A DNA stretch of 30,189 nucleotides from a virus. The notes under the pieces are model-generated. The model worked only from the letters and a program-made list of their open reading frames with translations. It was not told the origin of the DNA and made no database searches. Made by a program: the position numbers and the translations under genes. Of the stretch, positions 1 to 7,698 are shown one piece after another (the first letter of the stretch is position 1; every line of letters begins with the position of its first letter). The stretch is from positions 1-30,189 of the IMG/VR virus record IMGVR_UViG_3300034106_000164. One strand, given 5' to 3'.

Positions 1-2
1 GG

Positions 3-173
3 GAGTTGTATCACTTTGGTCCGTCGTATGACGATATACGGTTTGTGTTACTTCAGGATAGTAAGAGTAATGTGCATAGGCTTGTGAAGAGTTTGTGTAA
101 GCAGGGGTATTTGAAGAGGACGCCTGGGAAGAGTAGGAGTGTTAGGGTTGTGAGGAAGAAGGATGGATCTTAG
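3..173 (+). CDS. LexA-like winged-helix DNA-binding protein, C-terminal part
   Basis: The gene enters from the left edge in frame 3; 56 residues are visible before the TAG at 171-173. The fragment (GPSYDDIRFVLL, then SNVHRLVKSLCKQGYLKR, then SRSVRVV) follows the pattern of the LexA N-terminal DNA-binding domain: a conserved G/P-P-S opening, a recognition helix with S-x-V-H-R-x-L-x-x-L, a K-G-Y/L-I/L turn and a basic wing. There is no room for the LexA peptidase domain after it, so the visible protein ends with the winged helix. It overlaps the terminase gene by 11 bases, which suggests translational coupling. It could be a late-gene regulator, or it could do the DNA-recognition job of a small terminase subunit; the sequence does not decide. 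Five of its six Arg codons are AGG. Confidence 0.6.
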   Translation, partial: ELYHFGPSYDDIRFVLLQDSKSNVHRLVKSLCKQGYLKRTPGKSRSVRVVRKKDGS

Positions 174-2688
174 GCAGTTGGCTAAGGCGGCCGCGGGTAA
201 GTTGCATCTTCTGACTGAAGAGGAGAAGCGGTTACTGCTTAAAGAGATAGAGGAATTAGAAGCTGAGGATGCTAAGGCGCATGCTCAGGGTGATTTCATG
301 GGGTTTGTGAAGCGCATGTGGCCGGGGTTTATACCGGGTAGGCACCATGAGGTAGTGGCTAAAGCGTTTGAAGATGTAGTGAATGGCCACAACAAGCGGT
401 TGATTATTAACATGGCGCCGCGTCATGCTATAATGACTAGCATGATGATACCTACAACTAAGGGCTGGAAAAGCATGTTGGATCTCCAAGTTGGAGATTT
501 CGTCTTTGGCCCAGACGGCAAGCCAACACAAGTTCTTGGCAAATCAGAGGTATTTGTAGGCCGAGATTTGTACGAAGTAAAGACCGACGACGGTGCAACG
601 CTTACGGTTGATGGTGAGCATCTATGGACTGTTAGGCTTAATAGGCGCGTCAATGTTTACCGTGATTACACAACTGAACAGTTGTGGAGGCGTCAAAACG
701 GCGAAGTATTACGGACAAAGCGTTCCGGCGAGGTTGAGTTTGTAGCTGGGAAAACGCAAAAAAACACTCGTTTGCCAAGACTCCCTGATGTAAGCCCGGT
801 TGAATACGAACGAAAAGAATTTTTGATAGATCCGTATGTCTTTGGTGTTTGGCTTGGGGACGGGCATTCATCTCAAGCTGTTATTACCATGGAAGACGAA
901 GATGCAAAAATCGTAAGAGCAGAAATTGAAAAACGTGGGTATAAAACCACTGATCAATCCACCAAAATGACTTTCGGGGTTATTGGGCTTAAGGTTAAAT
1001 TGCGTGAGCTGGGCGTATTGGGCGATAAACACATACCAAGCCACTATCTGGAAGGATCGCCAGACCAGCGCCGAGATTTATTAAAAGGGCTCATGGACAC
1101 AGATGGTTGCGTTAGCAAAGCTGGACAGTGTACGTTTTCACAGAGCAACAGATTTATTATTGACGATGTTCGGCAATTGCTTGCTAGCCTAGGTATTAAA
1201 AACAGTCTATCGGTTACTGAAGCAAAAATAGGTCAAAAAAGCTACGGCCCAACATACAGGATATCGTTTTACGCAAAAGATATTGCGATACTGCCGCGCA
1301 AAGAAAAACGTACTAAGCAAGTAAAAGAAACATTTGGCCGATATATAAGCATAAAACGCCTAGAACAAACAGGAAATACTCAGTGCATTAAAGTGGCGCG
1401 AGAAGATGGTTTGTTCTTGGCTGAAACTGGTTATATATGCACGCACAACACCAAGAGCGAGTTTGCTAGTTACTTGCTGCCGGCTTGGTTTCTTGGAAAG
1501 AACCCACAGAAGAAGGTTATTCAGACGTCGCATACGGCTGAGTTGGCCGTGGGTTTTGGCCGGAAGGTCAGGAACTTAATTGATTCAGAGGAGTACCACG
1601 CCGTCTTTGATGATGTGAAGTTGAAAGCGGATAACAAGAGTGCTGGTCGTTGGGCGACGAATAAGGGTGGTGAGTATTTTTCAATTGGGGTTGGTGGATC
1701 GGTAACGGGTAAGGGTGCTGATCTATTGATTATTGATGACCCGCATTCAGAGCAAGAAGCAAAACTGGCGGCGCATAAACCGGATATATTTGATGCGGTG
1801 TATGAGTGGTATACGTCTGGACCGCGGCAGCGTCTGCAACCTGGCGGGGCCATAATCATCGTCATGACCAGATGGTCGTTGAGAGACCTTACTGGGCAGG
1901 TGATTAAGGCGAGTCAGACTAGGGGTGGTGATGAGTGGGAGGTGATTGAGTTGCCCGCCATCATGCCGTCTGGTAAACCGGTGTGGCCAGAGTTTTGGAA
2001 GTTAGAAGAATTGATGGCGCTGAAGGAGGAGCTTCCGGTTGGTAAGTGGAATGCTCAGTATCAGCAGCAGCCGACGGCAGAAGAAGGTGCGATTGTAAAG
2101 AGAGAGTGGTGGATGCGATGGGAGCATGACAGGCCGCCACCGGTGGATTTTATTATTCAGAGCTGGGATACTGCTTTTTTGAAGAGTACGCGGGCGGACT
2201 TTTCGGCTTGTACGACATGGGGTGTGTGGACAACCGAAGAGGGTGATACCAATATTATTTTGCTAGATGCATTTAAGGATCGGTATGAGTTCCCAGAGCT
2301 TAAGCAGAAGGCTTATGAAACCTACAAAGAGTGGGAGCCAGATGTATTTCTGGTTGAAGCAAAAGCAGCAGGAAGTCCCCTCATCTTTGAACTCAGGCGT
2401 ATGGGGATCCCTGTCAGTGAGTACAGCCCCACGAAAGGAAACGACAAAGTCGTCCGCCTGAATGCGGTGTCTGATCTATTTGCCTCGGGGCGGATATGGG
2501 TGCCTGAGCGTAAATTTGCTGATGAGCTAATTGAAGAGGTTGCTGCTTTTCCTGCTGGTGAGCATGATGACCTGGTGGATTCGATGACCCAAGCTTTATT
2601 GAGATTTAGGACGGGCGGGTTCTTGAGCCTACAATCTGATGACGAAGACCGAGAGCCGATGTATCGTCGCAAGGTCGCTTATTACTAG
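163..2688 (+). CDS. terL: Terminase large subunit (TerL) interrupted by an intein
   Basis: This is the DNA-packaging motor: an ATPase that pumps DNA through the portal, plus a nuclease that cuts the concatemer. The 841-residue product is 500 residues of terminase and a 341-residue intein (residues 89-429). Removing the intein joins NMAPRH to TKSEFASYL, restoring a PRH-TKS Walker A loop. Walker B is LLIIDDPH (521-528), followed by the VMTRW motif at 567-571. The RNase H-like nuclease has candidate metal ligands D669 (QSWDTAF), E732 (LVEAKAAG) and D802/D803/D806 (HDDLVDSM). All are intact, so the spliced protein should be active. The ATG at 163 overlaps the preceding gene by 11 bases. Lys codons in the C-terminal extein favour AAG about 2:1. 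The active protein depends on correct splicing. Confidence 0.95.
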   Translation: MDLRQLAKAAAGKLHLLTEEEKRLLLKEIEELEAEDAKAHAQGDFMGFVKRMWPGFIPGRHHEVVAKAFEDVVNGHNKRLIINMAPRHAIMTSMMIPTTKGWKSMLDLQVGDFVFGPDGKPTQVLGKSEVFVGRDLYEVKTDDGATLTVDGEHLWTVRLNRRVNVYRDYTTEQLWRRQNGEVLRTKRSGEVEFVAGKTQKNTRLPRLPDVSPVEYERKEFLIDPYVFGVWLGDGHSSQAVITMEDEDAKIVRAEIEKRGYKTTDQSTKMTFGVIGLKVKLRELGVLGDKHIPSHYLEGSPDQRRDLLKGLMDTDGCVSKAGQCTFSQSNRFIIDDVRQLLASLGIKNSLSVTEAKIGQKSYGPTYRISFYAKDIAILPRKEKRTKQVKETFGRYISIKRLEQTGNTQCIKVAREDGLFLAETGYICTHNTKSEFASYLLPAWFLGKNPQKKVIQTSHTAELAVGFGRKVRNLIDSEEYHAVFDDVKLKADNKSAGRWATNKGGEYFSIGVGGSVTGKGADLLIIDDPHSEQEAKLAAHKPDIFDAVYEWYTSGPRQRLQPGGAIIIVMTRWSLRDLTGQVIKASQTRGGDEWEVIELPAIMPSGKPVWPEFWKLEELMALKEELPVGKWNAQYQQQPTAEEGAIVKREWWMRWEHDRPPPVDFIIQSWDTAFLKSTRADFSACTTWGVWTTEEGDTNIILLDAFKDRYEFPELKQKAYETYKEWEPDVFLVEAKAAGSPLIFELRRMGIPVSEYSPTKGNDKVVRLNAVSDLFASGRIWVPERKFADELIEEVAAFPAGEHDDLVDSMTQALLRFRTGGFLSLQSDDEDREPMYRRKVAYY
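427..1449 (+). mobile_element. Class 3 intein with LAGLIDADG homing endonuclease, in TerL Walker A
   Basis: This is an in-frame protein-splicing element of 341 residues, A89 to N429 of the precursor. The first residue is Ala rather than Cys/Ser. The N-terminal block reads PTTKGWKSMLDLQVGDFVFG, the usual intein start. The class 3 WCT signature is present: W155 in block B (GEHLW), C408 in block F (TQCIKV) and T427 directly before the terminal H428-N429, with Thr430 as the +1 residue. Two LAGLIDADG motifs are intact: GVWLGDG (228-234) and LKGLMDTDG (307-315), with acidic residues D233 and D314. Lys codons are about four AAA to one AAG, the reverse of the host gene, which fits horizontal arrival. 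Exact splice points are inferred from how well the joined extein matches terminases. Confidence 0.9.
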
Positions 2689-2696
2689 GAGCCAAG

Positions 2697-5078
2697 ATGG
2701 AACCTGCACTTTATCCTGCGCCGTTAGGTTTAGACGCCGCCATGGATGCGCCCACTGAAATTGAAATTGAGATTGAAGACCCAGAGTCAGTTGCTATATC
2801 GACGGATGGCGTAGAGATTATCTTTGAGCCAGAACGTGAACAGCCCGAAGATCATGACGCTAATCTTGCTGAATATATTGATGACCGAGAGTTATCAACG
2901 ATAGCCAGTGATTTGCTTGAAGACTTTGAGACCGATCAGTCCTCAAGGAAAGAATGGGTTGATACCTATGTCGATGGGCTAAAGCTTCTTGGTATGAAGT
3001 ATGAGGATAGGACAGAACCATGGCCTGGTGCTTGTGGTGTGTTCTATCCATTGCTATCAGAAGCGGCGGTTAGGTTTCAGGCTGAGTCCATCATGGAGAC
3101 TTTCCCTGCGTCGGGCCCTGTTAAGACTCAGATTGTTGGAAAGCTGACCAAGGAAAAGGAAGATGCAGCGGAGCGAGTAAAGGATGATATGAATTGGCGT
3201 CTGACAGAGCAGATGCCAGAGTATCGCCCTGAGCACGAAAAGATGTTGTGGTCGTTATCCTTGGCGGGATCTGCTTTTAAGAAGGTTTACTACGATCCAG
3301 CACTGGGCAGACAGGTGTCTATGTTTGTGCCGGCCGAGGATATTGTGGTTCCTTATGGCGCAAGTGATCTTAGATCTTCACCGCGTATCGCACAGATCAT
3401 GCGTAAGACTAAGAATGAGGTCAAAAAGCTCCAGCACGCAGGGTTTTATCGAGATATTGATCTAGGCGAACCGTCTGGTGTGCTCGATGACATTGAAAAA
3501 CGCAAGGCGGAAGAGCAGGGCATGTCCGCCACCATGGATGATCGGTACCGAATCATCGAAATGTGCGTGGATTTAGACCTTGCAGGGTTTGAAGATAGCG
3601 ACAAAGAGGGCCCCACGGGTATTGCTTTGCCCTATATCGTGACTATTGATAAGGGTACAAGCCAGATTTTGGCCATCAGACGCAACTGGTATGCCGATGA
3701 TCCGTTGAAATTAAAGCGGATGCACTATACCCACTACATTTACATCCCAGGTTTTGGGTTTTATGGGTTCGGTTTGATCCACTTAGTGGGTGGTTTTGCT
3801 AAATCCGGCACCTCGTTGATCCGCCAACTGGTGGATGCGGGTACGTTATCCAACCTGCCAGGTGGTTTGAAGTCCCGCGGCCTGCGAGTTAAGGGTGATG
3901 ACACGCCAATTGCCCCCGGTGAGTTCCGCGATGTGGACGTTCCATCAGGATCCATCAGGGATAACATCCTTCCGCTACCCTATAAAGAGCCAAGCCAGGT
4001 TCTATACCAGTTATTACAGACTATTGTTGATGAAGGCAGGCGTTTTGCTGCTACTGCTGATATGCAAATCAGCGATTTATCAGCAAATACCCCAGTTGGT
4101 ACGACGTTAGCAGTATTAGAACGTACATTAAAGGTAATGTCTGCGGTTCAGGCGCGTTTGCATTATTCAATGCGCCAAGAATTCAAATTATTATCTGCGA
4201 TTATCAGAGATTATCTACCGACTGAATATAATTATGATGTTGATTCGCCAATTGGCAGGGCAATTAAACAATCTGATTATGATAATGTCGATGTAATTCC
4301 TGTATCAGATCCAAATGCTACAACATTAGCGCAGCGCGTTACGCAATATCAAGCAGTATTGCAATTAGCTGCACAATCGCCGCAAATATATGATATTCCA
4401 GAGCTTCATAAACGAATGCTTGGCGTATTAGGTATTAAAGATATTGATAAATTAATACCTGTTACAAAACAATTAGAGCCACGTGATCCAGTTTCTGAGA
4501 ATATGGATATATTGGTTATGAAACCAGTAAAAGCATTTATATATCAGGATCACGAAGCGCATATTGCTGTGCATATGGCTGCATTAAATGACCCATTATT
4601 AAGACAGCAGATGCAACAAAATCCGATGGCAGGTCAAATGATGGCCTCCGCGCAGGCTCATATTAATGAGCACTTAGCATTCCTGTATCGCAGGAAGATT
4701 GAAGAGCAATTAGGTGTACCGTTACCGGCACCTAATACAACGCTTCCAGAAGACTTTGAAGTTCAGTTGTCACGCCTTACAGCGCAGGCTGCACAGCAAT
4801 TGTTGGCACAGAATAGCCAGCAGGCTCAGATGATGCAGAACATGCAGGCCCAGCAAGATCCGGTTGTGCAGATGCAGCAGGCTGAGTTGCAGATTAAGGC
4901 GCAGCGTGAGCAGCGTGAGGCCGCCATGGATGCTGCTGAGTTGCAGTTGAAGCAGCAGGCACAGGCGCAGAAGGTGATGTTAGAGCAGGAAAGAATCGCT
5001 TCTCAGGAGCGCATGAACAATCAAAACAACCAAGTCAAGATGATTGACAAGGCTGCTGATATTCAACGAGGTGGGTAA
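2697..5078 (+). CDS. Portal protein
   Basis: The portal forms the ring at one head vertex through which DNA is packaged and released. It comes directly after the terminase, with TAGGAG at 2686-2691 overlapping the terL stop and serving the ATG at 2697. At 793 residues it is in the range of large P22-type portals. Visible parts are an acidic N-terminus (20-55), a core starting near EWVDTYVDGLKLLGMKYEDR (86-105) with EPWPGACGVFYPLLSEAAVR (107-126), a helical segment GTTLAVLERTLKVMSAVQAR typical of the portal stem and crown, and a Gln/Met-rich coiled coil from about 690 to the end. Recognition rests on gene order and these patterns. Codon usage changes sharply between about 4010 and 4640, where Leu is mostly TTA, although the reading frame stays open. 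The stop overlaps the next start (TAATG). Confidence 0.85.
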   Translation: MEPALYPAPLGLDAAMDAPTEIEIEIEDPESVAISTDGVEIIFEPEREQPEDHDANLAEYIDDRELSTIASDLLEDFETDQSSRKEWVDTYVDGLKLLGMKYEDRTEPWPGACGVFYPLLSEAAVRFQAESIMETFPASGPVKTQIVGKLTKEKEDAAERVKDDMNWRLTEQMPEYRPEHEKMLWSLSLAGSAFKKVYYDPALGRQVSMFVPAEDIVVPYGASDLRSSPRIAQIMRKTKNEVKKLQHAGFYRDIDLGEPSGVLDDIEKRKAEEQGMSATMDDRYRIIEMCVDLDLAGFEDSDKEGPTGIALPYIVTIDKGTSQILAIRRNWYADDPLKLKRMHYTHYIYIPGFGFYGFGLIHLVGGFAKSGTSLIRQLVDAGTLSNLPGGLKSRGLRVKGDDTPIAPGEFRDVDVPSGSIRDNILPLPYKEPSQVLYQLLQTIVDEGRRFAATADMQISDLSANTPVGTTLAVLERTLKVMSAVQARLHYSMRQEFKLLSAIIRDYLPTEYNYDVDSPIGRAIKQSDYDNVDVIPVSDPNATTLAQRVTQYQAVLQLAAQSPQIYDIPELHKRMLGVLGIKDIDKLIPVTKQLEPRDPVSENMDILVMKPVKAFIYQDHEAHIAVHMAALNDPLLRQQMQQNPMAGQMMASAQAHINEHLAFLYRRKIEEQLGVPLPAPNTTLPEDFEVQLSRLTAQAAQQLLAQNSQQAQMMQNMQAQQDPVVQMQQAELQIKAQREQREAAMDAAELQLKQQAQAQKVMLEQERIASQERMNNQNNQVKMIDKAADIQRGG

Positions 5079-5266
5079 TGGATTTCCCCGAGGCGGTAAG
5101 CCTGGAGATAAACAAGCAAATCCGCTATGCGGAGGAACAGCTTGCCCAAGGAAGTATCAAGTCCTTTGAGGACTACAAGTACGTCTGCGGTCAGATTCAA
5201 GGTCTGTTGATCGCAAGACGCATAAACGAAGACCTTGCAAACAGAGTGAAGGATTACGATGACTGA
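5078..5266 (+). CDS. Small helical protein of unknown function, after portal
   Basis: The 62-residue product is predicted to be mostly helical, with no signal peptide or membrane segment and a neutral to acidic charge (ends VKDYDD). Its start overlaps the portal stop by one base and its stop overlaps the next gene by eight bases, so it lies between portal and co-chaperonin in a tightly coupled operon. I do not recognise the family. Small proteins at this place between portal and scaffold are common in aquatic phage genomes and may be minor head components or assembly factors, but nothing in the sequence proves this. The coding call rests on the coupled start and stop. Confidence 0.7.
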   Translation: MDFPEAVSLEINKQIRYAEEQLAQGSIKSFEDYKYVCGQIQGLLIARRINEDLANRVKDYDD

Positions 5267-5630
5267 TATGTCAGAGGCAGTAAACGAGGAAGAGCAGGCC
5301 ACGCAACTTCCAACGCCCACGGGCTATAGGATGTTATGCGCTTTACCGGAAGTAGAGGACAAGTTCTCCAACGGCATTTTGAAGCCTGACGCACTGACTA
5401 AGCTGGAAGAGTTCAGTACGGTTGTTTTATTTGTCATCAAGCAAGGTCCTGATTGTTACAAGGACGCAGCTAAGTTCCCCACGGGGCCATGGTGCAAGGA
5501 AGGTGACTTTGTGTTGGTACGTGCTTACTCGGGCACGCGATTCAAGATTCACGGAAGAGAGTTCCGCTTAATCAATGACGACACGATAGAAGGTGTCGTG
5601 GAAGATCCACGTGGCTATAGCCGCGCATAA
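5259..5630 (+). CDS. GroES-like co-chaperonin
   Basis: The 123-residue protein has the outline of the Cpn10/GroES fold after a roughly 18-residue acidic leader. GYRMLCALPEVED (22-34) matches the first beta strands. SNGILKPDALTKLEEFS (37-53) sits where GroES has its mobile loop, with NGIL in place of the conserved GGI(V/L). CKEGDFVLVRAYSG (79-92) matches the V-GD-V/I strand, and the closing FRLINDDTIEGVVED (102-116) matches the GroES C-terminus. The family caps GroEL and enlarges the folding chamber; phage versions such as T4 gp31 are needed to fold capsid proteins. Its place ahead of scaffold and capsid genes fits that role. AAGGA at 5249-5253 supports the ATG at 5259. No GroEL gene is seen, so it would use the host chaperonin. 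Confidence 0.75.
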   Translation: MTDMSEAVNEEEQATQLPTPTGYRMLCALPEVEDKFSNGILKPDALTKLEEFSTVVLFVIKQGPDCYKDAAKFPTGPWCKEGDFVLVRAYSGTRFKIHGREFRLINDDTIEGVVEDPRGYSRA

Positions 5631-5641
5631 GGGAGTTGAAG

Positions 5642-6568
5642 ATGGAAAATGAAGGAAAGATTGAGGTCGAAGTAGAAGGCGACCAAGTAGAAGTTGAGAT
5701 TGAAAATGATGCGCCGCCAGAGGATCGTAATGCGACGCCATTGAAATCAGATCCTGCTGATATTCCTGATGATGAGATTCGTCAGTATTCAGATAACGTC
5801 AAGAAACGCATCCAGCAATTAACCCATGCAAGGCATGATGAGCGCCGGACCAAGGAAGAGGCGATAAGGGAGCGTGAGGCTGCATTAGCTTACGCAAAAC
5901 AAATTGCTGATGAGAATGCACAGCTAAAAGCTAAGCTCAGTAGCGGCGAAACGACATTGATTAAAACAATGCAGATCGCCACGGAGAAGGAGCTTGATGA
6001 AGCAAAGCGTAAATACAAGGAAGCCTTATATACGGGCGATGCGGACAAGATTGCCACTGCCCAAGAGGAGTTTAGTAAGGCTGTTATTAAGGCTGAGAAG
6101 GTCAAGGGATTTAAGCCGGCTGCACAAGAGAATTTGCAACCTGTTGAAAATCAATCATATAATCAACCCACTCAATACATCGACGCTAAGGCGGACCGAT
6201 GGAAACGGCAAAACTCATGGTTTGGCCAGCCCGGTGAACCTGGTGTTGATGACGAAATGACTTACTTTGCAATGGGTCTTCACAAGAAGCTGACCCGTGA
6301 ACATGGTGAGCAGTTTGCTGCATCAGATGAGTATTACGAGCGGATAGACGCTCGCATGAAAGAGAAGTTCCCTGAGTACTTTGGCAAACAGGCCGAGCCA
6401 GAGGTTCCAAGAAGGCCTGCTACGGTGGTTGCCCCGGCATCGCGCAGCTCTCCACCTAAAAAAATAAAGCTGACAGCGTCTGAAGCCAGTATGGCCAAGC
6501 GCATTGGTGTGCCGCTAGAGGAATATGCCAAATCCATGGCAAAACTACGTATGGAAGGAAAGATATGA
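5642..6568 (+). CDS. Capsid scaffolding protein (predicted)
   Basis: The product is about 308 residues, highly charged and mostly coiled coil. It has an acidic N-terminus with repeated E-V-E-(V/I)-E segments (IEVEVEGDQVEVEIEND), then long helical heptad-like stretches (roughly residues 45-150), and a basic C-terminal end (PPKKIKLTASEASMAKRIGV). An acidic front, helical middle and basic tail that binds the capsid protein is the usual scaffold layout, and the gene lies between portal and major capsid gene. The reading frame could start at TTG 5636, but that codon touches the GGGAG at 5631-5635; the ATG at 5642 has a proper six-base spacing and is preferred. The stop overlaps the next start (ATGA). 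No protease motif is visible. The call is by context and composition. Confidence 0.7.
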   Translation: MENEGKIEVEVEGDQVEVEIENDAPPEDRNATPLKSDPADIPDDEIRQYSDNVKKRIQQLTHARHDERRTKEEAIREREAALAYAKQIADENAQLKAKLSSGETTLIKTMQIATEKELDEAKRKYKEALYTGDADKIATAQEEFSKAVIKAEKVKGFKPAAQENLQPVENQSYNQPTQYIDAKADRWKRQNSWFGQPGEPGVDDEMTYFAMGLHKKLTREHGEQFAASDEYYERIDARMKEKFPEYFGKQAEPEVPRRPATVVAPASRSSPPKKIKLTASEASMAKRIGVPLEEYAKSMAKLRMEGKI

Positions 6569-7005
6569 GCCGCGAATCCCGTGAAGTACAGACCCGTGAT
6601 AACACGGAACGTCCGAAGCAGTGGAAGCCGCCCAGCTCATTGCCTGACCCTCTGCCACGCGACGGATGGAAACATCGTTGGGTACGCACATCCATTCTTG
6701 GACAGGCAGACCCACGTAATGTAGCAACCCGGCATCAAGATGGTTTTGAACCATGCAAGTGGGAAGACTATCCAGAAGTCGCACGAGCCATGCTCGCATC
6801 CGGAACTCAAACCGGCAATATTGAGATTGGTGGATTAATGCTGTGCCGCGCCCCTGTAGAGATGGTTGATCAGCGCAACGGGTTTTACCTGAAGCAGGCC
6901 AACGATTGGATGCAGAGTGTGGATAGCAATTTCATGCGCGAAAACGACCCAAGGATGCCGCTGTTTAATGACAGACGATCTGAGGTCCGATTCGGTAAGA
7001 GATAA
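6565..7005 (+). CDS. Small virion-associated protein of unknown function, scaffold-linked
   Basis: The product is 146 residues, soluble, rich in Arg, Asp, Trp and Pro, with no signal peptide or membrane segment. The start ATG overlaps the scaffold stop as ATGA, so it is translated together with it. Notable patches are WKPPSSLPDPLPRDGWKHRW (21-40), a Trp/Pro-rich segment, and PRNVATRHQDGFEPCKWEDY, which looks like a small conserved core. I do not recognise a domain. A gene of this size between scaffold and capsid genes is often a minor head protein or assembly factor, which is inference from position only. It is followed by a short gap with the ribosome binding site TTTGGAG of the next gene. 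Confidence 0.65.
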   Translation: MSRESREVQTRDNTERPKQWKPPSSLPDPLPRDGWKHRWVRTSILGQADPRNVATRHQDGFEPCKWEDYPEVARAMLASGTQTGNIEIGGLMLCRAPVEMVDQRNGFYLKQANDWMQSVDSNFMRENDPRMPLFNDRRSEVRFGKR

Positions 7006-7026
7006 ACCTCATTTGGAGTAACTTAA

Positions 7027-7686
7027 ATGGCTTACCCGACTGTATCAGCCCCTTATGGGCTAAAGCCGATCAATTTGATCGGTGGTCAGGTGTTTGCCGG
7101 AGCCACTCGCCAGCGTCGTATCGCATCTGGTGCTTCAAGCATTGGATTCGGAGACCCTGTTAAGTTTGCCTCGGACGGCACCATTGTTGTAACCACGGAA
7201 ACCACAACCGGCCCAGCCACTGGCTTTGCTGGCGTTTTCCTTGGATGCCAGTTTGTTTCTTCTGTAACTGGCCAACCCACATGGTCTCAATCGTGGATTA
7301 GCGGTACATCGGTAAAGGCAAATACCTTTATCTACGCTTATGTCTGCGAAGACCCTGATCAGTTGTTCCAAGTTGCCGTAGTGACTGGCACCACGGTTGT
7401 TTCGACGACCTCGGGCCTGACCTACACCAACATCAACAACAACGTGGCATTGGTAGCTAACACGCTCAATACCACGACTGGCGATTCACAGCAGGGCATC
7501 CTGTTGAGTTCGGCAGCAGTAACGGCAACGCTGCCCTTACGTATTGTTGACTTGGTGCCTGATACGGCATTTACCTACAGTGGCACGGTTTACTTCCCCG
7601 AGGCAATCGTTAAGTTCAATGCACCGAACGTAACGGGATCCGTCGTGGATGGTGGCCATGCTTACTACAACCCGACCGGACTGTAA
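7027..7686 (+). CDS. Predicted head decoration or structural protein
   Basis: The product is 219 residues, rich in Thr, Val, Gly and Ala, and almost entirely predicted beta strand, with very few charged residues. That composition is usual for capsid surface or fibre proteins. It opens with AYPTVSAPYGLKPINLIGG, an extended N-terminal arm, and continues with alternating Val/Thr/Gly strands. GGAG lies at 7015-7018, nine bases before the ATG. It sits directly upstream of the major capsid gene, and both genes share the start context ACTTAAATGGCT. Decoration proteins are often placed next to the capsid gene, so this is the best guess; a second structural protein of the head is the alternative. No specific family recognised. 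Confidence 0.6.
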   Translation: MAYPTVSAPYGLKPINLIGGQVFAGATRQRRIASGASSIGFGDPVKFASDGTIVVTTETTTGPATGFAGVFLGCQFVSSVTGQPTWSQSWISGTSVKANTFIYAYVCEDPDQLFQVAVVTGTTVVSTTSGLTYTNINNNVALVANTLNTTTGDSQQGILLSSAAVTATLPLRIVDLVPDTAFTYSGTVYFPEAIVKFNAPNVTGSVVDGGHAYYNPTGL

Positions 7687-7698
7687 GGGGAAACTTAA

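Noticed and set aside
5636-5641. TTG start for the scaffold gene
   Set aside because: It touches the Shine-Dalgarno GGGAG, leaving no spacing; the ATG at 5642 is correctly spaced.
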